A stretch of 64,000 nucleotides of DNA, taken from positions 248,001 through 312,000 of the forward strand of contig JAYEGL010000001.1 of the NCBI GenBank assembly GCA_034659015.1, in the 5' to 3' direction. Below the pieces are notes generated by a model. That model had not been told where the DNA came from, did not search any database, and saw nothing but the letters and a program-made list of their open reading frames with translations. This document shows positions 18,435-26,658 of the stretch, one piece after another; position 1 is the stretch's first letter, and each line of letters begins with the position of its first letter. Source of the DNA: Maricaulis sp034659015. Its GTDB lineage: Bacteria; Pseudomonadota; Alphaproteobacteria; Caulobacterales; Maricaulaceae. Position numbers and translations under genes: made by a program.

Positions 18435-19327
18435 GCGTCCCGATCCTTGAGCGTCAGGGCGCGGGCATAGACATCGCGCTTGGGCCAGCCGGACAATTCG
18501 GCCACATCGGCACTGGCGTCCTTGACGCGTTTGGAGGCCAGGGCGGTCTTCAGGGCGGCGTCGATGGCATCCTCGTCCCAGTCCTCCACACCGGGCGGGC
18601 CGACGACGATCACGACCTCGCCGCGCGGCGGGCCGGCCTCCTCGTAATGGGCGGCCAGTTCCGACAGGCTGCCGCGGCGCGCTTCCTCGTGCAGCTTGGT
18701 CAGTTCGCGGCACACGGCGGCGGGCCGGTCGCCGAGCACTTTGGCCAGACTGGCCAGACAGGCCGGAAGGCGCGACGTTCCCTCGTAGAGGACAAGACTG
18801 CCCGGCACATGCCTGAAACCTTCGATCCAGCGCTCGCGGGCGGTGGTTTTCGGCGGCGGAAAGCCGGCGAAGGTGAAACAGTCGGTGGGCAGGCCGGCCA
18901 CGGCCAGCGCCGCCAGAACCGCGGAGGCGCCCGGGATCGCCACAACGGCGACATCCCGTTCGATCGCTTCGCGTGCCAGCTTGAAGCCGGGGTCGGAGAC
19001 CAGCGGCGTGCCCGCATCCGAGACGAGCGCGATCCGCGCCCCGGCGGCGAGATCCTCGAGGATGCGCGGACGCGCCTTCTCGCCGTTATGATCGTGATAG
19101 GGATGCAGCTCGGCCCGGATCCCGTAGGCGTCCAGCAGGCGCCGCGTGACCCGTGTATCCTCGGCGAGCACCGTGTCGGCAGCCGCCAGGACGTCGAGCG
19201 CCCGCAGCGTGATGTCGCGCAGATTGCCGATTGGCGTGGAAACCAGGTAGAGGCCCGGTTCGAGCGCTTGCCCCTTTCCACCCGGCCGGATAGCTTCGCC
19301 TGAAATTGCTCCGGGTGTTCCGCTCAT
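18431..19327 (-). CDS. rsmI: 16S rRNA 2'-O-ribose C1402 methyltransferase RsmI
   Basis: SAM-dependent methyltransferase of 298 residues of the tetrapyrrole methylase fold that modifies C1402 of 16S rRNA. GLYLVSTPIGNLRDITLRAL, VLAEDTRVTRRLL, ALVSDAGTPLVSDPG and LPTDCFTFAGFPPPK are the diagnostic motifs. The frame is open far upstream, but the ATG at 19327 (MSGTPG) or one at 19339 leaves a short divergent gap to the LpoA-like gene; longer versions would overlap its signal peptide. Coupled to yraN through a 4 bp overlap. Confidence 0.93.
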   Translation of the reverse strand: MSGTPGAISGEAIRPGGKGQALEPGLYLVSTPIGNLRDITLRALDVLAAADTVLAEDTRVTRRLLDAYGIRAELHPYHDHNGEKARPRILEDLAAGARIALVSDAGTPLVSDPGFKLAREAIERDVAVVAIPGASAVLAALAVAGLPTDCFTFAGFPPPKTTARERWIEGFRHVPGSLVLYEGTSRLPACLASLAKVLGDRPAAVCRELTKLHEEARRGSLSELAAHYEEAGPPRGEVVIVVGPPGVEDWDEDAIDAALKTALASKRVKDASADVAELSGWPKRDVYARALTLKDRDA

Positions 19328-19370
19328 GCCGTCCGTCATGTCCTCGTATTTCCGTTCCTGTCTCAGCAGC

Positions 19371-20669
19371 ATGGCACAAAGCGCCGCGCCGCGCGCGCTT
19401 GGCGTCATCGCCCTGGCCGGCCTCGCCCTGGCCGCCTGCAGCACGACCCCGCCGCCCCCGCCGCCGGTCGAACCGCCGCCGGTGGTCGAGCCGGAACCGG
19501 AGCCCAAGCCCGAGCCGGAGCCGGAACGACCCGAACCGACCGGTCTCATTCCGCCCCACATGGAGGGCCGCGACCTGTCACGCGTGGCCGTGCTCCTGCC
19601 CTTTTCGGCGGAAAACTCCGGCGCCCGCGCCGAGGCGCTGCGCCTGCTTCGCGCGGCCGAGCTGGCCCTGTTCGAACGCGCCGGCGGCAACCTGCTGATG
19701 ATCCCCAAGGACACCCAGGGCACGCCGGAGGGCGCCCGCTCGGCGGCCCGCGCGGCCGCCGGCGACGGGGCCGACATGATCATCGGACCGCTCTTCGGAC
19801 CCGCCGTGGCCGCCGCCGCCGACGTGGCGCGCCAGGCGGATATCCCGGTCGTCGCCTTCACCACCGACACCACCGTGGCCGGCGACGGCGTCTACCTGAT
19901 GAGTTTCCCGCCGGAGATCGAGGTCGAGCGGATCGTGGAATACGCGGCCCGGCAGGGCGTCGAGCGCTTCGCCTATCTGGGCCCGCAGGACCGTTACGGC
20001 ACGGCGGTCTACAATGCGCTGCAGGACAATACCGCGCTGAACGGCGGCTATGTGTCGGCCGATGCCTTCTACACCGGTGACGTCGAGGCGATGGCCCGCG
20101 CATCCGCGCGTCTGGCCGAGGGCGTGTTCGAACCGCTGACGCCGGAAGACGCGCTCGAGCTGCGCCAGACGGAATGGGTGCCCGATCCGGAAGCGGCCTT
20201 CCAGGCGGTGATCCTGCCGGAGGGCGGCACGCGGCTCCGCTCGCTCGGCCCGCTGCTGATCTCGCAGAATGTCGACCCGCTGGTCGTGCGCTTCCTGGGA
20301 ACCGGCCTGTGGAACGATCCGGAATTGCTGCGCGAACCGGCGCTGCATGGCGGCTGGTTCGCCGGCCCGGACCGGGCCGCCCGCGAGCGCTTCGAGACCG
20401 GCTATATGGAAGCCTATGGCAGCGAGCCTTCGCGGATCGCCAGCCTGGCCTATGACGCCATGGCGCTGGCAGCCCATCTCGATGGCGGCGAGCGCGGCTT
20501 TTCCCGCGAGGCGATCGAGGAGGAGCAGGGCTTTGTCGGGGCGGACGGGCTGTTCCGCTTTCATGCCGACGGCATGATCGAGCGCGGCCTGGCGATCTAC
20601 GAGATCCAGCCGCGCGGCCTGCGCGAAATCGAGCCGGCACCGCTGACCTTCGAGCCGCAGGCATTTTAG
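19371..20669 (+). CDS. LpoA-like penicillin-binding protein activator lipoprotein
   Basis: Lipoprotein of about 432 residues with a type I periplasmic-binding fold, belonging to the group annotated as penicillin-binding protein activator. The signal peptide RALGVIALAGLALAACST ends in a lipobox; a proline- and glutamate-rich linker of about 40 residues follows, then VAVLLPFSAENSGARAEAL and IIGPLFGPAVAAAADVA, typical of Leu/Ile/Val-binding-like domains. In enterobacteria LpoA activates PBP1A from the outer membrane; that role here is inference. The start at 19371 was taken because it begins the signal peptide; in-frame ATGs at 19326 and 19338 are alternatives that would overlap rsmI. Confidence 0.85.
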   Translation: MAQSAAPRALGVIALAGLALAACSTTPPPPPPVEPPPVVEPEPEPKPEPEPERPEPTGLIPPHMEGRDLSRVAVLLPFSAENSGARAEALRLLRAAELALFERAGGNLLMIPKDTQGTPEGARSAARAAAGDGADMIIGPLFGPAVAAAADVARQADIPVVAFTTDTTVAGDGVYLMSFPPEIEVERIVEYAARQGVERFAYLGPQDRYGTAVYNALQDNTALNGGYVSADAFYTGDVEAMARASARLAEGVFEPLTPEDALELRQTEWVPDPEAAFQAVILPEGGTRLRSLGPLLISQNVDPLVVRFLGTGLWNDPELLREPALHGGWFAGPDRAARERFETGYMEAYGSEPSRIASLAYDAMALAAHLDGGERGFSREAIEEEQGFVGADGLFRFHADGMIERGLAIYEIQPRGLREIEPAPLTFEPQAF

Positions 20670-20679
20670 GACCGGCCTT

Positions 20680-21837
20680 CTAAGGTACCAGCTCGGCAGA
20701 AACGCCGTCGGCCAGGAGCCGGCCCTCGCGGGTGAGACGGATGCGGTCGCCGTCGCGCTCAACGAAGCCCTGCGCGATCATGCGGGCGAGCCCGTCCGCG
20801 TCCACACTCCCCCCAGTGGACGCCTGCAGGTGCGCAAGATCGAGCCCCTCAGCCAGACGCATGCCCATCAGGATGCGTTCGGCGATCTCCTCGCCGGTGC
20901 CCAGAGCCTCTTCCTCGGCAATACCGGAGCCGGTCTGCGCGACCGCCGCCATGTAATCCGATGGCCGCCGCGCTGCCTCCGTACCGGCCCGGCCGCCGGA
21001 CGCGGCGCGCCCGATACGCCCGTGAGCGCCCGGGCCGACCCCGATCCAGTCGCCGCCTTCCCAGTAGATGCGGTTGTGCACGGACTGGTCGGCGCGCGAA
21101 CGGGCATGATTGGAAATCTCGTAGCCGGTCAGCCCCGCCGCCGAACACATAGCCTCGGTGAGCTCGTAGAGATCGGCGGCAAAGTCCGGCACGGCGGCCA
21201 GGCGTTCGCCGCGGGCGGCGCGCTTGCCGAAGGCGGTGCCGGGCTCGACGGTCAGCTGGTAGGGCGAGACATGACCGACGCCCGTGGCCAGGGCCTCGCC
21301 CAGCTCGGCCTCCCACTGCGCCGCCGTCTGGCCGGCGCGGGCATAGATCATGTCCAGCGAGACGCGCGCAAAGGCGCGCTGCGCGGCCTCGATCGAGCGG
21401 CGCGCCAGGGACGCATCGTGATCGCGGCCCAGCGCCGCGAGCGCCGCATCGTCGAAACTCTGCACACCGAGCGACAGGCGGTTGATGCCGGCCGCCGCCA
21501 TGCCGGCGAACCCTTCGATGTCCTTCGGGTTGGCTTCCAGGCCGATCTCGGCACCGCCGGCGAAGCCCCAGAGACGGTCCGCCTGCGCGATCACGGCCTC
21601 CAGCTGGTCCGGCGTCATCAGCGATGGCGTACCGCCGCCGAAATGCAGGCTGGCCAGGCGCCGCGGGCCCGTCCGGTCGCGCCAGTTTTCCATATCGTCA
21701 AGTATGGCGGAGAGCAGCGCGGCCTCCTCGCCCTTCGGCCGGTAGACGTTGAAATCGCAATAGGGGCAGATGCGCGCGCAATAGGGCCAGTGGACATAGA
21801 GCCCCAGCGCATCGCCGAGCGCAGCCGGGGCCGTCAC
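20680..21837 (-). CDS. hemW: Radical SAM heme chaperone HemW
   Basis: Radical SAM protein of 385 residues that binds heme and is thought to deliver it to respiratory enzymes; long misnamed oxygen-independent coproporphyrinogen oxidase. The cluster motif CARICPYCDFNVYR shows the CxxxCxxC triad but not the extra cysteine of true HemN. LHFGGGTPSLMTPDQL is the SAM-binding GGGTP motif, and INRLSLGVQSFDDAALAALGR is typical. It overlaps the rdgB stop by 4 bp and meets the LpoA-like gene tail to tail, 10 bp apart. Confidence 0.93.
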   Translation of the reverse strand: MTAPAALGDALGLYVHWPYCARICPYCDFNVYRPKGEEAALLSAILDDMENWRDRTGPRRLASLHFGGGTPSLMTPDQLEAVIAQADRLWGFAGGAEIGLEANPKDIEGFAGMAAAGINRLSLGVQSFDDAALAALGRDHDASLARRSIEAAQRAFARVSLDMIYARAGQTAAQWEAELGEALATGVGHVSPYQLTVEPGTAFGKRAARGERLAAVPDFAADLYELTEAMCSAAGLTGYEISNHARSRADQSVHNRIYWEGGDWIGVGPGAHGRIGRAASGGRAGTEAARRPSDYMAAVAQTGSGIAEEEALGTGEEIAERILMGMRLAEGLDLAHLQASTGGSVDADGLARMIAQGFVERDGDRIRLTREGRLLADGVSAELVP

Positions 21838-22424
21838 GATCCGAATTCCGCGGCGATCATCGCCTCCAGCGCCCGGGCCCGGTGGCTGAGCGCCTGTTTC
21901 TCCGCCGGCTCCATCTCGCCGAAGGTGCGGGTTTCGCCCCGGGGCTGGAAGACCGGGTCATAGCCGAACCCGCCGGTCCCCCGCGGCGGCCAGACGATCT
22001 CGCCGGTCACCTCGCCGCGATAATGGGCCAGCGTCCCGTCCGGCCGCGCCAGCGCAATCACGCTGACGAAGCGCGCCGTGCGGTCGGCGCTGTCGGCCAG
22101 CGCGTCATGCACGCGCTGCATGGCGCGGGCGAAATCGCGCGGCTCGCCCGCCCAGCGCGCCGAATAAACGCCCGGCGCCCCGTCCAGCGCGTCGACGGCG
22201 AGGCCGCTATCGTCGGCCAGACAGACCCGTCCCGTCGCGTCGCAGGCAGCTCGCGCCTTCAGCGCGGCATTGCCTTCGAATGTGGTTTCCGTCTCTTCCG
22301 GCTCGGGAAGGGCGAGGTCTGCAGCGCTCTTCAGGGCGATGCCGCGCGGCTCCAGGATAGCGCGCAACTCCTTGATCTTCCCTGCATTATGGCTCGCCAG
22401 GACCCAGGTATCATCGGTCTTCAT
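21834..22424 (-). CDS. rdgB: XTP/dITP diphosphatase (non-canonical purine NTP hydrolase)
   Basis: House-cleaning enzyme of 196 residues that removes deaminated purine nucleotides such as dITP and XTP. The N-terminal substrate motif SHNAGKIKELRAIL, CLADDSGLAVDALDGAPGVY, and GFGYDPVFQPRGETRTFGEM are hallmarks of the Ham1/RdgB family. The gene is cotranslated with hemW (4 bp overlap). The order rph, rdgB, hemW is common in alphaproteobacteria; here rph lies 1.6 kb away with the DUF2975 cassette in between. Confidence 0.94.
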   Translation of the reverse strand: MKTDDTWVLASHNAGKIKELRAILEPRGIALKSAADLALPEPEETETTFEGNAALKARAACDATGRVCLADDSGLAVDALDGAPGVYSARWAGEPRDFARAMQRVHDALADSADRTARFVSVIALARPDGTLAHYRGEVTGEIVWPPRGTGGFGYDPVFQPRGETRTFGEMEPAEKQALSHRARALEAMIAAEFGS

Positions 22425-22466
22425 GGCCCGTTTCCCCGTCAGTTTTTATCGGCTTTCGAAAAATTC

Positions 22467-22524
22467 ATATCGAAAAACGATATTTTTCGCTTGCGTGCCC
22501 CGAACTTTCCGTTTATCGATAAAC
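22467..22524. promoter_or_regulatory. Two palindromes in the rdgB / small-peptide divergent gap
   Basis: 22467-22483 is an inverted repeat ATATCG-(5 A)-CGATAT, extended outwards by a CGAAAAA / TTTTTCG pair with a 4-base offset. 22511-22524 is a perfect 14 bp palindrome, GTTTATCGATAAAC. Both share the ATCG/CGAT core and lie in an unusually AT-rich stretch between rdgB (minus) and the small membrane peptide (plus). They look like operator sites; the Xre protein encoded 0.9 kb downstream is the obvious candidate ligand, which is inference. Confidence 0.5.
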
Positions 22525-22605
22525 AACAAGGACGGGACACACCGTCCGGCCTAACACAAAAGGCAACGGTAATTGGTCAGATTGAACAGAAAAGGAAACA
22601 GGGAA

Positions 22606-22722
22606 ATGGTCAGGTCCGAGAATTCGAGCATGCAGGTGGTCGCGTCGATTGCGATCAATGTGATGCTGCTGGTTTCGGTGGCGGCCGGCGCGTTCTACGC
22701 GATTGCACCGGTTGCTGCATGA
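22606..22722 (+). CDS. 38-residue single-helix membrane peptide
   Basis: Small gene with an AGGAAACAGGGA ribosome site just upstream of the ATG. The product starts MVRSENSSMQVVASIAIN and continues with a hydrophobic helix of about 25 residues (VMLLVSVAAGAFYAIAPV) to a TGA at 22720-22722. The short polar N-terminus followed by one transmembrane segment is the shape of bacterial small membrane proteins. It precedes the DUF2975 and Xre genes on the same strand, with a strong hairpin in the 105 bp between. I recognise no family. The ribosome site and position support it as real; conservation was not testable. Confidence 0.55.
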   Translation: MVRSENSSMQVVASIAINVMLLVSVAAGAFYAIAPVAA

Positions 22723-22736
22723 TTGCTAGTCACGGG

Positions 22737-22773
22737 TGAGGCCTGACGGACGCACCGGCGTCCACGGGCCTCA
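22737..22773 (+). promoter_or_regulatory. Strong intergenic hairpin between small peptide and DUF2975 gene
   Basis: Nested stem: outer arms TGAGGCC and GGCCTCA, inner arms GGACGC and GCGTCC around an ACCG loop. No T-run follows, so it is not a plain intrinsic terminator; it may be an attenuator or an mRNA-processing stem that sets relative expression of the genes. Confidence 0.5.
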
Positions 22774-22827
22774 TTCGCACGCCGCGGGGCGAAAACGGCC
22801 ACACGGCAGAAACGGGAAAGGGCGGGC

Positions 22828-23376
22828 ATGAAGACACTGGGCCGCGGGTCTCTCGCATCGATCATCAAGGTCGTGCTGGACATCGTCTGGTACATCACCT
22901 GGGCGCTGCTGGCCTTTGCTGCACTCGTCCTGGTCGCGGCAGCGGCCGTTCTGGTGATGGACTTCCTGGGCTATTCGCCGGGTTTCGTGACCGAGCTCTT
23001 CCAGACGATCCGCGAGCATGGCTGGTGGTTCCCGCTGCTGATCACCGAGATCATCGCCTTCATGATCGTGATCGACCGGCTGCGCCGGATCTTCTCGACC
23101 CTGATCGCGGGCGACCCCTTCGTGCCGGAGAATGCCGGCCACCTTCGGGTCATCGCGATCGCCATCGCCGGCTACCAGATCCTGCGTCATGTCACGCAGG
23201 GGGCCGTCGCGATGCTGCTCACCATGATGGACCAGCCCGTGCTGGGCGGTCTGGAACTGAGTGCGACGGCGAATATCGACCTGGGCGCCTGGTTTGCGGT
23301 GGCAGCGCTGCTGGTCCTGGCGGAAGTCTTCCGCGAAGGTGCGAAAATGCGCCAAGAACAAAAACTCACGATTTAG
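22828..23376 (+). CDS. DUF2975 family membrane protein
   Basis: Integral membrane protein of 182 residues with four hydrophobic segments (about 14-45, 67-88, 108-122 and 150-165). The family, DUF2975, has no established function and is typically encoded immediately upstream of a small Xre/YozG-type regulator, exactly as here (13 bp gap). The segment VIDRLRRIFSTLIAGDPFVPENAGHL after helix 2 is the most conserved part of this family, a cytosolic loop ahead of a third helix. Start ATG at 22828 follows a GAAAGGGCGGGC ribosome-binding region. It probably forms an operon with the 23390 gene and perhaps the 22606 peptide. Confidence 0.82.
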   Translation: MKTLGRGSLASIIKVVLDIVWYITWALLAFAALVLVAAAAVLVMDFLGYSPGFVTELFQTIREHGWWFPLLITEIIAFMIVIDRLRRIFSTLIAGDPFVPENAGHLRVIAIAIAGYQILRHVTQGAVAMLLTMMDQPVLGGLELSATANIDLGAWFAVAALLVLAEVFREGAKMRQEQKLTI

Positions 23377-23389
23377 GGAGGCGCCATTC

Positions 23390-23626
23390 ATGCCCATTCG
23401 CGTCACCCTGGACCGTATGCTCCTCGAGCGCCGCATGTCGCTGACCGAACTGTGCGACCGTGTCGGCATCACCATGGCCAACCTGTCCATCCTCAAGACG
23501 GGCAAGGCCAAGGCCGTGCGCTTCTCCACCCTGGAGGCGCTGTGCCGCGAACTCGATTGTCAGCCGGGCGACCTGCTGAGCTTTGACGATGACGAGGATG
23601 ACGCGGACCGCGACGCCGCCGAATAG
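23390..23626 (+). CDS. YozG-like Cro/C1-type HTH regulator
   Basis: Compact DNA-binding protein of 78 residues, nearly all helix-turn-helix: RMSLTELCDRVGITMANLSILKTGKAKAVRFSTL is split by a recognition helix of the HTH_26 (YozG) type. It ends in a very acidic tail (FDDDEDDADRDAAE). The pair DUF2975 + YozG recurs across bacteria and is presumed autoregulatory. The start ATG at 23390 has a GGGAGG ribosome site 7 bases upstream; longer in-frame starts lie inside the DUF2975 gene. Likely binding sites are the palindromes at 22467-22524. Confidence 0.85.
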   Translation: MPIRVTLDRMLLERRMSLTELCDRVGITMANLSILKTGKAKAVRFSTLEALCRELDCQPGDLLSFDDDEDDADRDAAE

Positions 23627-23983
23627 GCGCGAACGGCCCGTCGGAACAACGAACTTCGCCGTCCCTCATACCGGCGAAGCAGACGGCGGGGGTGGGCCTG
23701 CACGGAAGACCCTCCTCAAGAGGGGCCCTTCCCAAAGAGCCCGTGCGGGCCATTTCCAGCCCCCCAGCGCACTCCCGCCGTCTGTCACTCTTGCGTCCGA
23801 ACGGACAGCAATTCCCGCAGGATAACCCCGATACCAACGCTGGCAAGCGTGACGGTTCCCACACCCGCTCCAGTTTCCCCGGACCCCGTTCCGGGGCCTG
23901 GCAGGCCGTGGCTTTGTGCTCGCTCCTGCATCGGCGGTAGACCCCGGAATTCGCTACGCTCCTCCGGGGGAAGCGGGAAGGCG
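23627..23983. other. Convergent intergenic gap without a supported gene
   Basis: Gap of 357 bp between the Xre gene (plus) and rph (minus). I find no coding signal: open frames here have no ribosome sites and unlike composition. It contains the REP-like palindrome at 23877-23896 and short GC-rich hairpins such as GAGGGGCCCTTC. It probably serves as the shared transcription end of both genes. Confidence 0.6.
23877..23896. repeat. REP-like palindrome
   Basis: CCCCGGACCCCGTTCCGGGG is preceded by TTT and followed by CC, the same frame as the units flanking the IS110 element (42828-42844 and 44028-44046). Arms CCCCGGA / TCCGGGG form a 7 bp stem with a variable loop. It lies in a convergent gap, the usual place for REP-type hairpins that end transcription or stabilise 3' ends. 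Confidence 0.6.
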
Positions 23984-24700
23984 CTACCCCTTCAACGCCG
24001 CCAGCTGCGCTTCGCAGAGATCCTTCACCCCGGCCTTGGCCAACGCGAACAGCTCCGTGAAATCGCTTTCCGGGATCGGCCGGTCTTCGGCCGTGGCCTG
24101 GATTTCCACGATGCCGCCGTCGCTGGTCAGGACGAAATTCGCGTCGGCCTCGGCGCGGCGGTCTTCCTCGTATTCCAGATCGAGCCGGGTTTCCCCGTCG
24201 ATCACGCCGCAGGAAATGGCGGCGAGCTGGCCGTAGACCGGGTCCTCTTTCAGCAGGCCTTCCTCGATCAGATAGGCCGTGGCCTGTTTCAGGGCCACCC
24301 AGGCGCCGGTGATGGCCGCCGTGCGGGTGCCGCCATCGGCCTGGATGACGTCGCAGTCGACCGTGATCTGGCGTTCGCCGAGGGCCTTGAGATCGACCAC
24401 GGCGCGCAGCGAGCGGCCGATCAGGCGCTGGATTTCCTGGGTGCGGCCGGACTGTTTGCCGGCGGCGGCCTCACGGCGCCCGCGGGTGTGCGTGGCGCGC
24501 GGCAGCATGCCGTATTCCGCCGTCACCCAGCCTTTCCCGCCGCCGCGCAGCCAGGGCGGGACATTGTCTTCCACGCTGGCCGTGCACAGCACATGGGTGC
24601 CGCCGAAACGGGCCATGCAGGAGCCTTCGGCATAGACGGATGCCCCGGCTTCCAGGCTGATCTCGCGCATGGCGTCGCGGGCGCGTCCGAAAGGTCTCAT
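23984..24700 (-). CDS. rph: Ribonuclease PH
   Basis: Phosphorolytic 3'-5' exoribonuclease of 238 residues that trims tRNA 3' ends. RPFGRARDAMREISLEAG at the start, CTASVEDNVPPWLRGGGKGW, EYGMLPRATHTRGRREAAAG and DCDVIQADGGTRTAAITGA are the classical RNase PH motifs. The ATG at 24698-24700 (MRPFG) was preferred because a GGAG ribosome site lies 6 bases upstream; ATGs at 24712 and 24742 are possible but unneeded. Divergent from hrcA, 122-131 bp apart; rph next to hrcA is a conserved alphaproteobacterial pairing. Confidence 0.95.
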   Translation of the reverse strand: MRPFGRARDAMREISLEAGASVYAEGSCMARFGGTHVLCTASVEDNVPPWLRGGGKGWVTAEYGMLPRATHTRGRREAAAGKQSGRTQEIQRLIGRSLRAVVDLKALGERQITVDCDVIQADGGTRTAAITGAWVALKQATAYLIEEGLLKEDPVYGQLAAISCGVIDGETRLDLEYEEDRRAEADANFVLTSDGGIVEIQATAEDRPIPESDFTELFALAKAGVKDLCEAQLAALKG

Positions 24701-24831
24701 ACATGTCTCCATATCCGGGTGTCCGGCCGCTCCTAGCGGCATGCGGGCCCGGCTTCAAGCGCGGTGGCCCGTGACAGCCAGTGCGCGACAAGGCAATTGA
24801 ACCGGCGCGAGGGCGCGATTAATTGAAGGGT

Positions 24832-25902
24832 ATGGCCGACGACAGACGCGAATCGCCGCTGGCAGCGCTGGACGACCGCATGCGCACGATCTTCCGCGAG
24901 ATCGTCGAGGCCTATCTGCGTTCCGGCGAGCCCGTCGGGTCGCGCACCCTGTCGCAGACCGGCAACCTCACCCTGTCGCCGGCCTCGATCCGCAACACCA
25001 TGGCCGACCTCGCCCAGATGGGCCTGCTGACCGCGCCGCACTCCAGCGCCGGCCGCATGCCCACGCATGCCGGGCTGCGCCTCTTCGTCGACGGGCTCCT
25101 GCAGGTGGGCCAGCTCACCGAGGAGGAGCGCCGGGCGATCGAGGGCAAGGTCTCCATGTCCTCCCGCACGCCGCAGGACCTGTTGTCCGAAGCCTCCTCC
25201 CTGCTCTCCGGCCTGGCCGGCGGGGCGGGGCTGGTCGTCACGCCCAAGCGCGAGGCGCCGTTGCGCCATGTGGAATTCGTGCCGCTGTCGCCGCAGGAAG
25301 TCCTCGGTGTTCTGGTGTTCGAGGACGGGTCGGTGGAGAACCGGCTGATGCGCGCGCCGGAGGGCATGCCGCCGGTGACGCTGGTGGAGGCGGGAAACTA
25401 TCTGTCCAGCCGCCTGAAAGGCCGCTCTCTGGACGAGGCCCGCAAGGCGATCGAGGCGGAGATCGCCCAGCACCGCTCGCAGCTGGACAGTACGGCCGAG
25501 GACCTGGTCAAGCAGGGCCTGGCCGACTGGGCCGGCGGGTCCGGCGAGCGCGCACTGATCGTGCGCGGCCAGGCGCGCCTGCTGGAAAGCGTCGACGCGG
25601 CGGGCGATCTGGAACGCATCCGCCTGCTGTTCGAGGACATCGAACGCAAGGAAGAGCTGATTACCCTGCTGGACAAGGCGCGCGACGGCGACGGGGTGCG
25701 CCTTTTCATCGGCGCGGAGAACCCGCTCTTCAGCCTGTCGGGTTCAAGCGTGATCGTGGCTCCCTATATGAACTCGGAACAGGAAATCATCGGGGCTCTG
25801 GGTGTAATTGGCCCCACCCGTTTGAACTATGCGCGTGTTATCCCCCTGGTCGACTACACCGCACGGGTCGTCGGACAGATCCTCGATGGCGCGCGATCTT
25901 GA
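24832..25902 (+). CDS. hrcA: Heat-inducible transcription repressor HrcA
   Basis: Represses heat-shock genes by binding CIRCE elements; its folding depends on GroEL. The chain (356 residues) has an N-terminal winged helix (RMRTIFREIVEAYLRSGEP, then SPASIRNTMADLAQMGLL) and the GAF-like C-terminal domain ending in VIPLVDYTARVVGQILDG. The start is uncertain: the ATG at 24832 has GAAGGG almost touching it, while a TTG at 24823 (adding MKG) has GAGGG at better spacing. No CIRCE element is visible in front of hrcA, dnaK or hslV here, so its targets are presumably elsewhere, such as groES. grpE follows after 12 bp. Confidence 0.93.
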   Translation: MADDRRESPLAALDDRMRTIFREIVEAYLRSGEPVGSRTLSQTGNLTLSPASIRNTMADLAQMGLLTAPHSSAGRMPTHAGLRLFVDGLLQVGQLTEEERRAIEGKVSMSSRTPQDLLSEASSLLSGLAGGAGLVVTPKREAPLRHVEFVPLSPQEVLGVLVFEDGSVENRLMRAPEGMPPVTLVEAGNYLSSRLKGRSLDEARKAIEAEIAQHRSQLDSTAEDLVKQGLADWAGGSGERALIVRGQARLLESVDAAGDLERIRLLFEDIERKEELITLLDKARDGDGVRLFIGAENPLFSLSGSSVIVAPYMNSEQEIIGALGVIGPTRLNYARVIPLVDYTARVVGQILDGARS

Positions 25903-25914
25903 GAGTGAAGACGA

Positions 25915-26559
25915 ATGAGCGAGACCGAGAACAACCAGCCCGAAGACAACGGCCAGACGCCGCAGGAGCCGGCCGCGCCGGAAGACACCGGCCCCGGGCC
26001 GGAGGCGGAATCCGCCGCGGGCGAGGGTGAAACCACCCCGGAAGAGGCGATCGCCAAGCTGACCGCCGAGCTGGATTCCATGCGCGACAAGCTGCTGCGG
26101 GCCCTGGCCGAGGCCGAGAACACCCGCCGGCGCGCGGAAAAGGAAGTCAAGGATACCCGCGACTACGCCGTCTCCAGCTTCGCCAAGGACATACTTGACG
26201 TGGCGGACAACCTGTCCCGCGCCGTCGGCGCGGTCGACGAGACGACGCTGGAGGATGCGCCCGATGCGGTGAAGAACCTCGTCGAAGGCGTGGCGATGAC
26301 CGAAAAGGCCCTTCTGTCGAAGATGGAGCGGCACGGCGTGAAGAAGGTCGACCCCGCCCCGGGCGACGCCTTCGACCCGCACCGGCACCAGGCCGTGGCC
26401 CAGATCCCGTCCGATCATCCCAATGGCCGCATCGCCTCGGTGATGCAGACCGGCTATGTCATCGGCGACCGCACGCTGCGCGCCGCCATGGTGGCCGTGT
26501 CGGCCGGCGGATCCGGCGGCGGCGAGGGCGGTTCGGCCGGGGTCGACGTCTCGGCGTGA
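25915..26559 (+). CDS. grpE: Nucleotide exchange factor GrpE
   Basis: DnaK nucleotide exchange factor of 214 residues. A disordered acidic N-terminus (about 1-45) leads into the long coiled-coil helix ELDSMRDKLLRALAEAENTRRRAEKE in outline, then the beta-wing domain with VAMTEKALLSKMERHGVKK, FDPHRHQAV and VIGDRTLRAAMVAVS, the signature end of GrpE. A Gly/Ser-rich tail closes it. Twelve bp downstream of hrcA, as in many bacteria; cotranscription is likely. DnaK and DnaJ are 6 kb downstream. Confidence 0.95.
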   Translation: MSETENNQPEDNGQTPQEPAAPEDTGPGPEAESAAGEGETTPEEAIAKLTAELDSMRDKLLRALAEAENTRRRAEKEVKDTRDYAVSSFAKDILDVADNLSRAVGAVDETTLEDAPDAVKNLVEGVAMTEKALLSKMERHGVKKVDPAPGDAFDPHRHQAVAQIPSDHPNGRIASVMQTGYVIGDRTLRAAMVAVSAGGSGGGEGGSAGVDVSA

Positions 26560-26658
26560 TGCGGCGCAAACCGCTTGCGGCTTGACAGACCACCGCGATC
26601 ATAAGCTGTACTGACACCCGTTTCCGCTCGGCTGGGGCCGCAGACAAGGAAATGGGAC

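Noticed and set aside
24701..24831. A CIRCE operator in front of hrcA
   Set aside because: No TTAGCACTC-N9-GAGTGCTAA-like inverted repeat is present in this gap or before dnaK or hslV.
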